Notes under the pieces: generated by a model
The model's input: the letters and a program-made list of their open reading frames with translations, nothing else
Told to the model about the DNA's origin: nothing
Database searches by the model: none
Shown: in pieces, positions 34,016-46,037 of the stretch
Position numbering within the stretch: position 1 is the first letter of the stretch
Layout of the letters: the number at the start of each line of letters is the position of its first letter
Program-made: the position numbers and the translations under genes
DNA from: Actinoplanes campanulatus
Lineage (GTDB): Bacteria > Actinomycetota > Actinomycetes > Mycobacteriales > Micromonosporaceae
Direction: 5' to 3'
DNA: 64,000 nt
Assembly: GCF_014647795.1 (NCBI RefSeq)
Contig: NZ_BMPW01000002.1
Location: 1 to 64,000 of the forward strand

Positions 34016-34485
34016 CGATGCGGCAGCAGCTTCTCGATCGTCGCGATCAGCTCGCCGTCGTCCGGCGTGGTGCCGGGGGCGAAGCGGGCGGCGACCGTCC
34101 CGTCCGGGGCGACCACGAACTTCTCGAAGTTCCACTCGATGTCGCCGCCGTCACCGATCAACTCTCGGTAGAGCGGGTGCCGGCCGGGTCCGTTGACCTC
34201 GACCTTCTCGGTCACCGGAAAGGTGACGCCGTAGTCGATCCGGCAGAACTGCTCGATCTGTTCCGCGGTGCCGGGCTCCTGGCCGCCGAACTGGTTGCAT
34301 GGGACGCCGACCAGGACCAGGCCACGGTCGCGGTAGGTTTCGTACAGCTTCTGCAATGCGCTGTACTGCGGGGTCAGGCCGCAGCGAGAGGCCACATTGA
34401 CCACCAGCACGACCGATCCGCGGTAACGGTCCAATTCGGTCGCGCCACCGGTGAGGGCGCCAATGCTGACGTCGAAGATGGTCAT
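34012..34485 (-). CDS. Glutathione-peroxidase-family thiol peroxidase
   Basis: 157 residues. Peroxidatic Cys35 in VASRCGLTPQY (Cys, not selenocysteine), Gln68 in CNQFGGQEPG and Trp in WNFEKFVV form the catalytic triad. C81 (EQFCRIDYG) sits where plant and bacterial thioredoxin-dependent members have the resolving cysteine, so thioredoxin rather than glutathione is the likely reductant; actinobacteria lack glutathione. It detoxifies hydroperoxides. First gene of a two-gene leftward unit with DUF429. Confidence 0.92.
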   Translation of the reverse strand: MTIFDVSIGALTGGATELDRYRGSVVLVVNVASRCGLTPQYSALQKLYETYRDRGLVLVGVPCNQFGGQEPGTAEQIEQFCRIDYGVTFPVTEKVEVNGPGRHPLYRELIGDGGDIEWNFEKFVVAPDGTVAARFAPGTTPDDGELIATIEKLLPHR

Positions 34486-34553
34486 GAACGAAGACTACTG
34501 GGTGTGTCTGCTCGATTGCACCCCGTCGTACCCGTCGGGCTTTTGTTAAAGAG

Positions 34554-34605
34554 ACCTTAAAGGTGTTCACCTGGCTTGACTGGTGTTAATCGATGTGACT
34601 ACGGT
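34554..34605 (+). promoter_or_regulatory. Chitinase promoter with upstream inverted repeats
   Basis: TTGACT (34576-34581) and TACGGT (34600-34605), spaced 18 bases, form a good promoter. Immediately upstream ACCTT-A-AAGGT (34554-34564) and AGGTG-TT-CACCT (34560-34571) are overlapping inverted repeats, probably operator sequence for carbon-source control. They are not a clear DasR box. Confidence 0.5.
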
Positions 34606-34656
34606 CTCTTCATCCAATTCTTTGGAAAGTTTCCTAACTGTTGAGGAGACATCCCC

Positions 34657-38613
<3,957 letters not shown>

Positions 38614-39319
38614 CGAACCGCCGCCATCCAGCCGCGGATCACCGGATGCGGGTCCGACCCGTCTCCGGCCAGCTCCGGCTGGAAGAGAGTGGCCAGGAAG
38701 AACGGGTGGCCGGGTAGCTCGGCCACCCGCGCCTCCCCGGACTCGTCGTGCCCGGTGAACAGCATCCCGTGTGCGGCCAGCAGTGCCAGGTGGGATGGGT
38801 CGAGGCCGTAGCCGCAGTGGTAGCGCTCCACCGTCCGGGAGGTACCGAGCAACCGCTCGATCAGCGAGCCGGGCGCCAGATCGACGGCCGCCTCGTGCCC
38901 GGCCAGCGAGCAGGTCAGCTCGACGATCAGGTCGTCGTCGCCGGAGGCGCCGTACTCAGCGTGCTGGGCTTCGGTGAAACCGCAGACATTCCGTGCGAAC
39001 TCCAACATCGCGTGCTGGAAGCCGCCGCACGTTCCGAGGAACGGCTTGTTCCCGGTCCGCGCGACCCTCGCCGCGGTGAGTGCTCCTGGCACGCTCCGGT
39101 ACGGACTGCCCGGCACCAGCCAGATCCCGTCGTAACCGGCCAGCGCCTCCGGATCCTCGGCGTCCGGTGTCGGCATCCAGTAGACGTCGAAGTCCTCCTC
39201 CTCGCGCAGGACGTCGAGCAGGGCGGGAATGCGGGTGTGCGCGCGAACGGCCGGGGACCGGTCGCCGACCAGGGCGATTGTTCTCATGGACCCAGCCTCC
39301 CGTGGAAGCGAGATCAGGT

Positions 39320-39351
39320 CCAACGATCGTTGGTGAATGCTGCATTAGCAT
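39320..39351. promoter_or_regulatory. Palindromes in shared LysR / amidotransferase promoter
   Basis: CCAACGATCGTTGG (39320-39333) is a perfect 14-bp palindrome; ATGCT (39337-39341) and AGCAT (39347-39351) form an inverted pair with a T-N11-A core, the classic LysR box, ending eight bases before the LysR start. Confidence 0.6.
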
Positions 39352-39358
39352 CGCTGAT

Positions 39359-40201
39359 GTGGACCCTCACCTGCTGCGCACCTTCGTGACCGTCGCGGAG
39401 ACCGGGTCGTTCTCGGCCGCCGCCGAGCGGCTCAACTTCACCCAGTCCGCGGTCTCTCAACAGATCGCCGCCCTGGAGGCCGACCTCGGCACCCCGCTGC
39501 TGACCCGCCGCCCGGTGGCCCTCACCCCGGCCGGGGAGCGACTGCACCGGCACGCCACGCTGATCCTGGTCCGGCTGGAGGCGGCCCGCGCCGACGTGAC
39601 CCGGGCCGTCGCCCCGCCCGGACGGCTGATCGTCGGGCTCACCCCGCTCGCCTGGACCCGCCGGGTGGCCGCCGCGCTGGCCCGGATCCGCGCCGAGCCG
39701 GGCCGGCTGCGCAGCCGCGTCCTCGTCGCCGGCCGGGACCGGATCGTCGCCGCCGCGGTCACCGGGGAGATCGACCTCGGCATCGTCGACGGTTTCACGG
39801 CGCCGAGCGACCCGCTGCCGCTGCCGGAGGCGGGCGCCGTCGGCATCGCCGAGGACACCGCCGTCGTCGCTGTTCCGGCCGGGCATCCGCTGGCCCGCCG
39901 TGCCACGGTGAACCTGGCGGACCTGGTCGACGCGTACTGGATCGACGCGCCCGAGGTGACGCCGTTCGCCCGGCTTCCCGTCGACGGCCTACGGGTCGGG
40001 CTGCGCTACGACGGCGCCGACGTGGCGATTCTGCGTGGCCTGATCGCGGCCGGGCACGGGCTGGCGGTGCTGCCGGCCAAGGCGGTCGGGGAGCTCACCG
40101 GGATTCCGGTGCTCCAGCTGACACACCGGGTGGAGTTGCTGCGCGGGCCGGGCGCCGAGGCGCCGGCGGCCCGCCTCAGCGAGCTTCTCGCAGCCCTTTG
40201 A
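39359..40201 (+). CDS. LysR-family transcriptional regulator
   Basis: 280 residues. HTH: LLRTFVTVAETGSFSAAAERLNFTQSAVSQQIAALEADLG, then LLTRRPVALTPAGE; the C-terminal effector domain is periplasmic-binding-like (LIVGLTPLAWTRRV, GEIDLGIVDG, AAGHGLAVLPAK). GTG 39359 chosen as first start before the DNA-binding domain. It is divergent from the amidotransferase-like gene and probably controls it through the palindromes between them. Its 3' end overlaps the endonuclease IV gene by 26 bases (convergent). Confidence 0.88.
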   Translation: MDPHLLRTFVTVAETGSFSAAAERLNFTQSAVSQQIAALEADLGTPLLTRRPVALTPAGERLHRHATLILVRLEAARADVTRAVAPPGRLIVGLTPLAWTRRVAAALARIRAEPGRLRSRVLVAGRDRIVAAAVTGEIDLGIVDGFTAPSDPLPLPEAGAVGIAEDTAVVAVPAGHPLARRATVNLADLVDAYWIDAPEVTPFARLPVDGLRVGLRYDGADVAILRGLIAAGHGLAVLPAKAVGELTGIPVLQLTHRVELLRGPGAEAPAARLSELLAAL

Positions 40202-41036
40202 GCAGGGCGATGTCCGCCGCGTGCCCCTCGTGCTCCACGGTCGGCGTCTCCACGATGATCGGCACCCCGGCGGTGGCCGGGTGCGCGAACAGCTCCGCGA
40301 ACGGCGCCGACCCGATCCGGCCCTTGCCGATCGTCTCGTGCCGGTCCCGGGTCGAGCCGCACTCGTCCTTCGAGTCGTTCGCGTGGATGAGCTGCAATCG
40401 GTCCGGCCCCACCGCGGCGAGCAGCGCGTCCAGGGTCGCCGTCATGCCGCCCGGGGTGGCCAGGTCGTGCCCGGCCGCCCAGGCGTGGCAGGTGTCGAAG
40501 CAGACGCCCATCCACGGGTGGTTCTCCACCGCCGCGAGGTAGGGCTCCAGATCCTGCACCTTCGACGCCAGGCTGCGGCCGCCGCCCGCGCTCGGCTCCA
40601 CCAGCAGCCGGGGCAGGCCCTCGGCGGACGCCCGGTCGAGCAGTGGCAGCAGCCCCTCGCGCAGTTGGTGCAGCGCCTTGCCGGCGTGCGACTCGTCGAC
40701 CGAGCTGCCGGCGTGGTAGACGACCGCGGTCGCGCCGATCGCCTTACCGCGCAGCAGGGCGTGCTCCAGCGTGGCGACCGACCGCTCCACCGTCAGCTCG
40801 GTCGGCGAACCCAGGTTCACCAGCAGCGACGCGTGAATGTACGCGGGCAGGTCCCGCTCGCCGATCCCGTCCCGGAACAGGGTGTCCTGCTTCGGGTCGC
40901 CGGCCGGCAGCGCCCAGCCACGGGAGTTGGAGACGTACACCTGAAGGGTTTCCGAGCCCGCGGCGTCGACGTAGGGGAGGGCGGCCTTGGCCAGCCCTCC
41001 CGACGTCTTCGTGTGCGAACCGATCCGATGGCTCAC
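40176..41036 (-). CDS. nfo: Endonuclease IV
   Basis: 286 residues, full AP endonuclease TIM barrel. Zinc-binding residues are visible in VYHAGSSVDE, LLVEPSAGGG, GVCFDTCHAWAAGHDL, IHANDSKDECGSTRDRHETIGKG and PIIVETPT. It nicks DNA 5' to abasic sites in base excision repair. GTG 41036 overlaps the kinase stop by four bases (GTGA), so it is translated coupled to the PASTA kinase, an unusual pairing of repair enzyme and cell-wall-sensing kinase. Confidence 0.92.
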   Translation of the reverse strand: MSHRIGSHTKTSGGLAKAALPYVDAAGSETLQVYVSNSRGWALPAGDPKQDTLFRDGIGERDLPAYIHASLLVNLGSPTELTVERSVATLEHALLRGKAIGATAVVYHAGSSVDESHAGKALHQLREGLLPLLDRASAEGLPRLLVEPSAGGGRSLASKVQDLEPYLAAVENHPWMGVCFDTCHAWAAGHDLATPGGMTATLDALLAAVGPDRLQLIHANDSKDECGSTRDRHETIGKGRIGSAPFAELFAHPATAGVPIIVETPTVEHEGHAADIALLKGLREAR

Positions 41037-43027
41037 AGGAAGCAAGTCAGCTGCACCACACTGTTCGGCGGGACCGGAGTGCCACCCGGCGGGTTCTGCT
41101 GCCGGACCGTGGCGTTCGGGTCGATGTTGATCTGTACCTGGAAGCCCATGCCCTGGAGCGTGGCCTGCGCCTGCTGGCACGGCTGGTTCGTCAGGTCGGG
41201 CAGGGTGATCTGCGCGGGACCCTTGCTCACCTGGAGGGTGACCTTGGTGTTCTTCTCCGCGCCGGTGCCCGCCTTGGGGCTCTGCCCGATCACCGTGTCG
41301 GCGGGCTGATCGCTCTCCACCGTCTCCTCGGCGGCCTGCAGGCCCCGCTGCGCCAGGATCGTACGAGCGTTGTTGATGTTCTCGCCGACCAGGTTGGGCA
41401 CCGTGATCGGCGCCTTGCCCTTGCTCAGCACCAGCGTCACCGTCGAACCGGGCTTGAGCTCGGTGCCCGCCTTCGGGTCGGTGGAGATCACCACACCCTC
41501 CGGCGCGGTGTCGCTGTAGACCGCCTTGCCCTGCTTCACCTTCAGCTTGAGCGCCTCCAGCTCGGCCTTGGCATAGGTCAGCTCCTGGCCCTCCAGCTCC
41601 GGAACCGGATGCACCTCGGGACCCAGCGACAGGATCACCCGGATCGTGTCGCCCTTGACGATGTCCGAACCGGGCAGCGGGTCCTGTGTGACCACCGAAC
41701 CCTTCGGCACGATCTCGTCGTACTGCCCGTCGCCGATGAAGACCTCGAAACCCTGCTGCTTCGCGTACGCGACCGCCTGGTCCTGGCTCATCGTGAGCAG
41801 CTGGGGTGTCTCCGTGTACCGCCCGGAGGTGACCCACCAGGTGCTGCCGATCACGACCAGCGCCATCAGGGCGACCAGCGCGGTCAGCATGACCCGGCGG
41901 CGGTCCTCGAAGAACCCGGCCAGACCGGCGGCGGGCGGGGCGTTCCGCCGGTGGGGTGCGGTGTTCCGGCCGCCCTGTTCCGGCAGCCGCGCCCAGGACG
42001 GGCGGTGCGACGCCTGATAGTTGCCGCCCTGGACCGGCGGCACGATGGCCGTCGCGTCCGGCGCGGAAACGGTGGGCACGATCGTGGTGGCGTCGCCCGC
42101 GCCGGGCCGGCCCGGGACCTGGCGCAGCATCGCCGTCTCCACGTGGGTGACGCCTAGGCCGTCACGGGCCGTCTGCACCTCGCTCAGCAGGGCGCCGGCG
42201 TCGGTGGGCCGGGAGCCGGGGTCACGCCGGGTGGCCCGGGAGACGAGCTGGTCGAGGACCGGGGTCAGGCCCGGGGCGATCGTGGACGGGGCCGGCACGT
42301 CGTTGTCCACGTGCTGCCAGGCCACCTCGATCGGTTCGGCGCCGTCGTACGGCACCCGGCCGGTGAGCATCTCGAAGAGCACGACGCCGGCCGAGTAGAC
42401 GTCGGTACGCGCGTCCGCCTGACCGGTCTGCACCAGCTCCGGGGCCACATAGGCCACGGTCGCCATGAGCTGCCCGGTGTCGTCGACGGTGCTCGCCTCG
42501 ATGGCCCGCGCCAGACCGAAGTCGGCGACCTTGACCACGGCGTCCACCAGGTCCGCGGAACCGCCGCTGGGCGCCTCGGCGACCAGCACGTTCTCCGGCT
42601 TGACGTCACGGTGCACCAGACCGGCGCGGTGCGCGGCGGCGATCGCGGCCAGCATCTGCTCGAGGATCGCGAGCGCCTCGACGGGCGTCAGCCTGCCCCG
42701 CTGGCTGAGCAGCTCACGCAGCGTCTTGCCCTGCACGAACTCCATCACCAGGTAGGGGAGACCCTGGTGGCGGCCCTGGTCGTAGACGGCCACGACGTTC
42801 GGGTGCGTGAGGCGGGCGATCGTCTTCGCCTCGTCGGTGAACCGGTCGACGAAGTGGACGTTGGTGGCCTGCGACGGGTGAATGATTTTCAGTGCGACGG
42901 TGCGCTCGAGCCGCTCGTCGGTGGCGCGGTAGACGGTCGCCATGCCACCACGGGCGACGCGACCGGTGATCCGGTAGCGCCCGTCAATCGTTGTGCCGAT
43001 CAACGTATCGGCGACTGTGGTGTCCAT
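41033..43027 (-). CDS. pknL: PASTA-domain Ser/Thr kinase, PknL/PknB type
   Basis: 664 residues. Kinase domain (~19-290): GRVARGGMATVYRA glycine loop, VALKII Lys, VHRDVKPENVL catalytic loop, VADFGLAR Mg-binding loop, ATVAYVAPE activation segment. A juxtamembrane Pro-rich stretch is followed by one transmembrane helix (~382-402, MLTALVALMALVVIGSTWWV) and four extracellular PASTA repeats to the C-terminus. Context identifies it: next door (divergent, after a small membrane protein) is the Rv2175c-type protein, the known PknL substrate in M. tuberculosis. M. tuberculosis PknL lacks PASTA repeats; corynebacterial PknL has them. Confidence 0.93.
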   Translation of the reverse strand: MDTTVADTLIGTTIDGRYRITGRVARGGMATVYRATDERLERTVALKIIHPSQATNVHFVDRFTDEAKTIARLTHPNVVAVYDQGRHQGLPYLVMEFVQGKTLRELLSQRGRLTPVEALAILEQMLAAIAAAHRAGLVHRDVKPENVLVAEAPSGGSADLVDAVVKVADFGLARAIEASTVDDTGQLMATVAYVAPELVQTGQADARTDVYSAGVVLFEMLTGRVPYDGAEPIEVAWQHVDNDVPAPSTIAPGLTPVLDQLVSRATRRDPGSRPTDAGALLSEVQTARDGLGVTHVETAMLRQVPGRPGAGDATTIVPTVSAPDATAIVPPVQGGNYQASHRPSWARLPEQGGRNTAPHRRNAPPAAGLAGFFEDRRRVMLTALVALMALVVIGSTWWVTSGRYTETPQLLTMSQDQAVAYAKQQGFEVFIGDGQYDEIVPKGSVVTQDPLPGSDIVKGDTIRVILSLGPEVHPVPELEGQELTYAKAELEALKLKVKQGKAVYSDTAPEGVVISTDPKAGTELKPGSTVTLVLSKGKAPITVPNLVGENINNARTILAQRGLQAAEETVESDQPADTVIGQSPKAGTGAEKNTKVTLQVSKGPAQITLPDLTNQPCQQAQATLQGMGFQVQINIDPNATVRQQNPPGGTPVPPNSVVQLTCFL

Positions 43028-43118
43028 CGGCGTGAAGTGTATGTGTCTTTCCAGCGGGGGTGACCCAGGATGTCACAGCTGAGTCCAAACGGGTACCTAG
43101 ACCGGCGTGACCAGCGCT

Positions 43119-43781
43119 TCAGCGGCGCCAGCGGCGGTGGCGGCGGTCACTGTCGCCGCTTGGTCCACTGATGTCCGGGCTGGGGGAGACGCTCCCGCTC
43201 GCGGACGGGGAGGCTGAAATGTCCGGCTCGGCGGACGTCGCCGAGGGCGCGGCGGTCGGTGTCGGGGCCGGTGGGGTCTCGCAGTCGCAGCCCGGCGCGG
43301 ATGTCCGCGCAACGGACGGCGGGCGGGTGGTGATCACTGTCGTGGGCGCGGGTTCTACCGGTCGCGCTTTCGTGACGACCCGAGGACGCCGCTCCCGGGC
43401 CACCGGCACGGCACCCATCCCGGCCACCCCTCCCACGGGTTCCACCTGGTCCGGCGGCAGCGGCGCCGCGACCGCCGGCGGCGCGCTCGGCCGATCGGCC
43501 GTCTCCCCGGCGAACGTCGTGGTGGCGACCAGATAGGACCCGGCCGCGCCGGTCAGCCCGAGCGCACAGAACGCGGTAACCGCGACAAATCGCCGTGGTG
43601 GCCGGGCGTCGGTCCGCGGCGGTTCCTCCGGCAGGTCCACGAGGGACCCCGGGAAGGTGGACATCCCGGTCGAGGTGACGTCCGGGCGCGGATCCCGGCC
43701 GGCCGGGCGTCGGCCCAGGTCGTAGCAGACCGAACGCCAGGCGCCGGCCATCTCCCCACGGACGTTCCGCCACAGGCTCAT
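43119..43781 (-). CDS. Single-pass membrane protein with Pro/Ser/Thr-rich tail
   Basis: 220 residues starting MSLWRNVRGEMAGAWRSVCY. One transmembrane helix (~70-92, FVAVTAFCALGLTGAAGSYL) separates a basic cytoplasmic N-terminus from a Pro/Ala/Ser/Thr-rich C-terminal part that includes CDCETPPAPTPT. No family recognised. It lies between the PASTA kinase and the divergent Rv2175c-type gene (36 bases away), so it could be a partner or extracellular substrate of the kinase; that is inference only. Confidence 0.65.
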   Translation of the reverse strand: MSLWRNVRGEMAGAWRSVCYDLGRRPAGRDPRPDVTSTGMSTFPGSLVDLPEEPPRTDARPPRRFVAVTAFCALGLTGAAGSYLVATTTFAGETADRPSAPPAVAAPLPPDQVEPVGGVAGMGAVPVARERRPRVVTKARPVEPAPTTVITTRPPSVARTSAPGCDCETPPAPTPTAAPSATSAEPDISASPSASGSVSPSPDISGPSGDSDRRHRRWRR

Positions 43782-43817
43782 CAAATGTTCTCCGATCTGG
43801 TCTGGCACGCTGTACAG

Positions 43818-44168
43818 GTGACCGAACCCGTAACCACCGGCCCCGCCGGTTGGATCACCCTGCCGGATGTGTCCGAAAAGCTTGATTTGCCGATCAGCAA
43901 GGTGCACCAGCTGATCCGCGAACGCGCGCTGCTCGCGGTCCGCCGGGACGGCATCCGGGTGGTGCCGGCCGAACTGGTCGCCAACGCGACCGTGCTCAAG
44001 CACCTGCCCGGCGTCCTGAACCTGCTGCATGACGCCGGGTACAACGACGAAGAAGCCCTCCGGTGGCTCTACGAACCGGACGAGGGTCTCGGTGGGAACG
44101 CCGCCATCGCCCTCGGCGGCCCGCTCGCCCGCGAGGCCAAGCGGCGCGCCCAGGCCCTCGGCTTCTGA
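43818..44168 (+). CDS. Rv2175c-family DNA-binding protein
   Basis: 116 residues. A winged-helix-type N-terminal domain (GWITLPDVSEKLDLPISKVHQLIRERALLAVRRDGIRVVPAELV) is followed by a helical domain (HLPGVLNLLHDAGYNDEEALRWLYEPDEGLGG). This is the fold and order of M. tuberculosis Rv2175c, a DNA-binding protein phosphorylated by PknL near its N-terminus, which reduces DNA binding. Here Thr residues at positions 2, 6 and 7 are candidate phosphosites. GTG 43818; four bases before the lycopene cyclase gene start of the next unit, suggesting co-transcription. Confidence 0.85.
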   Translation: MTEPVTTGPAGWITLPDVSEKLDLPISKVHQLIRERALLAVRRDGIRVVPAELVANATVLKHLPGVLNLLHDAGYNDEEALRWLYEPDEGLGGNAAIALGGPLAREAKRRAQALGF

Positions 44169-44172
44169 CCGG

Positions 44173-44505
44173 ATGCGGCAGTTCGGCTACCTGTCCGTCC
44201 TGGCCGGGTGCCTGCTGGCGGCGCTCTGGCTGGAGCCGATCCTCAAGGTCAACGTGCTCCGCCGCGGACGCCGCCTGATCCTGACGATCCTGCCGGTGGC
44301 GGCGGTCTTCATCCTGTGGGATCTGGCCGCCATAGCCGCGGGGCATTGGACATTCGACCCGGAGCAGATCACCGGCGTGCACCTGCCCGGCGGCCTGCCC
44401 CTGGACGAGGTGCTTTTCTTCCTGGTCGTGCCGTTGTGCGCGATTCTCGGCTTCGAAGCGGTGCGGGCCGTCCTGCGCCGCCCGGCCGGAGACGAAAAGT
44501 TGTGA
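44173..44505 (+). CDS. crtYc: Lycopene cyclase subunit, CrtYc-type
   Basis: 110 residues with three transmembrane helices (SVLAGCLLAALWLEPIL; LILTILPVAAVFILWDLAAI; VLFFLVVPLCAILGFEAV). GHWTFDPEQITGV and PLDEVLFFLVVPL are the conserved cyclase motifs (P-x-E/D-E-x2-F-F). It pairs with the next gene to form the heterodimeric actinobacterial lycopene cyclase that closes ionone rings at the ends of lycopene (or of C50 carotenoids). ATG four bases after the Rv2175c-type stop region; GTGA overlap with crtYd. Confidence 0.88.
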   Translation: MRQFGYLSVLAGCLLAALWLEPILKVNVLRRGRRLILTILPVAAVFILWDLAAIAAGHWTFDPEQITGVHLPGGLPLDEVLFFLVVPLCAILGFEAVRAVLRRPAGDEKL

Positions 44506-44852
44506 CATACACCACATCTGCTCTGCTGGGCGTCGCGGTCGCGGTGGTGATCGACCTGTTCGTCCTCCGTACCCGTTTGGTCACCAGACTGGTCTTCTGG
44601 GCGACGTACCCGATCATCTTCACGTTCCAGCTGATTTCCAACGGCATCCTGACCGGGCGCGAGATCGTCGTCTACGACCCGGCGGCGATCATCGGCTGGC
44701 GCCTCGTCCACGCCCCGGTGGAGGACCTTTTCTTCGGCTTCGCCCTGATCCTGCTCACCCTCTCCGTCTGGATCACCCTGGGTCGCCGCGGCATCCAGCG
44801 CACCCCCGCGGCCGGCGAGGGAAGCGCCCTGCTCCGCCGCCTCCGCTCCTAG
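44502..44852 (+). CDS. crtYd: Lycopene cyclase subunit, CrtYd-type
   Basis: 116 residues, three transmembrane helices, motif VHAPVEDLFFGFALILLTLSVW (P-V-E-D-x-F-F) matching the second half of split lycopene cyclase. GTG start overlaps the CrtYc-type stop by four bases, so both subunits are made in a fixed ratio. Whether the ring type is beta or epsilon, and whether the substrate is C40 or C50, cannot be read from the sequence. The substrate-making desaturase (crtI) lies 18 kb away at the window edge. Confidence 0.88.
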   Translation: MTYTTSALLGVAVAVVIDLFVLRTRLVTRLVFWATYPIIFTFQLISNGILTGREIVVYDPAAIIGWRLVHAPVEDLFFGFALILLTLSVWITLGRRGIQRTPAAGEGSALLRRLRS

Positions 44853-45164
44853 ATCAAAATCAGGATGTCGCATCTCGGTGGCGGGTACAGACCGCTGCTC
44901 CCGCCGAGGGCCCGGGCCGGCTCGCTGGCCGCTGGCGCGTCCAGAACGCTCCCCGCCCCGCGCGACGTGCGTGAGCGGTCACCCTCCCCAACCCCCGTGC
45001 CCGGTCACCCAAAGCGCACCCGGCACCCTCCAGCCCCGGTGGCGGGCCGCTCTGAGCGTGTCCGGCACGCTTCAGTCCTGATGGCGCGTCGCTCTGAGCG
45101 CCCCTGGCACGCTTCAGCCCTTATGGCGGGTCGCTCTGAGCGGGTGCAGCACGCTCCGGCCGGA
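44853..45164. other. Intergenic region holding 42-bp tandem repeats
   Basis: 312 bases between convergent genes. No supported gene. It holds three full 42-bp repeats (45014-45139) and a partial fourth, with more degenerate copies to the left (from about 44935). An open frame through the repeats on the plus strand runs antisense into the CDP-alcohol transferase gene and is not credible. Confidence 0.7.
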
Positions 45165-45172
45165 TCAGCGAA
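45014..45172. repeat. 42-bp tandem repeat, three full copies plus partial fourth
   Basis: Copies 45014-45055, 45056-45097 and 45098-45139 each begin GCG and end CGCTCTGA; the internal core is (T/C)CGGCACGCTTCAG. Copies 2 and 3 differ at about 7 of 42 positions, copy 1 is more diverged, and a partial copy starts at 45140. Length 42 keeps reading frame, but I see no real coding. Confidence 0.85.
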
Positions 45173-45830
45173 GAGCGGCGCGGACCGCGACGGTGAGCTG
45201 CCCCAGCCCGATGAGCTGGAGGATCAGCCAGGCCGCGACGGCGACGGCGAGAACCGTGGGAACCCAGCCGGGCGCGACCACGGCGGCCAGTGACGCGACG
45301 ATCAGGCCCGTGACGGTGACGGCGACGCGCGTGGGCCGTTCCCCGACCGTGACGACGCCGATGTCCGGCATGCCGGTGGCCGTGGCCCGCGCGCGGACGT
45401 ACTCGTGCAGCCAACTCGCCGCCCCGGCGCCGACCGTGAGCCAGGCCGGGGCGCCCGCCAGCCAGAAGGCGGCCAGCCAGGCGGCCTCACCGATCCGGTC
45501 GGCGACCGAGTCGTACACGTATCCGGCCCGGCTGACCCGCCCGGTGATCACCGCGACCGCCCCGTCCAGCCCGTCCGCGGCCGCCGCGAGCAGCACCAGC
45601 GCGGCGCCGAACGCGAGGCCGGGCGCCCCGGCCGGCGCGGCGAGCGGCACGGCCAGGCAGAGCAGCACCCCGGCGAGGGTCACCGTGAACGGCGTGACCC
45701 GCCGGGCCCCGAGCCAGGACCCGATCCGGTAGGCCAGCCGCACCCACCCCCGGACCAGCACCGACGCCCGTCGCGGATCGAAGCCGCCGTGCAGCCCCGC
45801 CCACGCCTCCGCGTACTGGTCCCAGGTCAC
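45165..45830 (-). CDS. CDP-alcohol phosphatidyltransferase
   Basis: 221 residues, six or so helices. The signature D-x2-D-G-x2-A-R-x8-G-x3-D-x3-D appears as DGLDGAVAV...GYVYDSVADR: all Asp are present, but the Arg of A-R reads Val. It should transfer a phospho-alcohol group onto a CDP-activated lipid or headgroup. Substrate is open (inositol-phosphate, glycerol-phosphate or other). Convergent with the lycopene cyclase genes, tandem repeats between. ATG at 45830. Confidence 0.83.
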   Translation of the reverse strand: MTWDQYAEAWAGLHGGFDPRRASVLVRGWVRLAYRIGSWLGARRVTPFTVTLAGVLLCLAVPLAAPAGAPGLAFGAALVLLAAAADGLDGAVAVITGRVSRAGYVYDSVADRIGEAAWLAAFWLAGAPAWLTVGAGAASWLHEYVRARATATGMPDIGVVTVGERPTRVAVTVTGLIVASLAAVVAPGWVPTVLAVAVAAWLILQLIGLGQLTVAVRAALR

Positions 45831-45906
45831 GAAGCTCCCCCGGACCCCGGCCGGCTCTCAGCGCTGACTCTGCTGGTCAATCGGTCCTCTGCCCGTTCCT
45901 CCGGCT

Positions 45907-45930
45907 CGTGTGCGCCGACCAGCGCACACG
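45907..45930 (-). terminator. Hairpin downstream of metF
   Basis: Nine-base arms CGTGTGCGC (45907-45915) and GCGCACACG (45922-45930), 6-base loop, about 110 bases after the metF stop on the minus strand. Confidence 0.45.
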
Positions 45931-45946
45931 TAGCGGTTTCCGTGGT

Positions 45947-45986
45947 CGCCCGCCCGCGTCATGGCGGTAGGCCGGGCACACGGACG
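45947..45986 (-). repeat. Dispersed intergenic repeat, copy B (inverted)
   Basis: The minus strand from 45986 downward reads CGTCCGTGTGCCCGGCCT, identical to 30961-30978, followed by ~22 bases with 14 matches. Confidence 0.5.
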
Positions 45987-46037
45987 GCGTGACGTGAGCG
46001 CCCACCGGGCCGGACAGCGCGGGCGGCGGCGCACCGG

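Noticed and set aside
34554-34600. DasR operator before the chitinase gene.
   Set aside because: Only one ACTGGT half-site matches; the second half is absent.
45014-45172. Possible CRISPR array.
   Set aside because: Units are contiguous with no spacers and no cas genes are present; the same holds for the arrays at 51387, 53631 and 55411.
44865-45293. 142-residue open frame on the plus strand containing the 42-bp repeats (14-residue protein pattern).
   Set aside because: No ribosome site, Arg/Pro-rich low-complexity product, and its second half is antisense to the well-supported CDP-alcohol phosphatidyltransferase gene.
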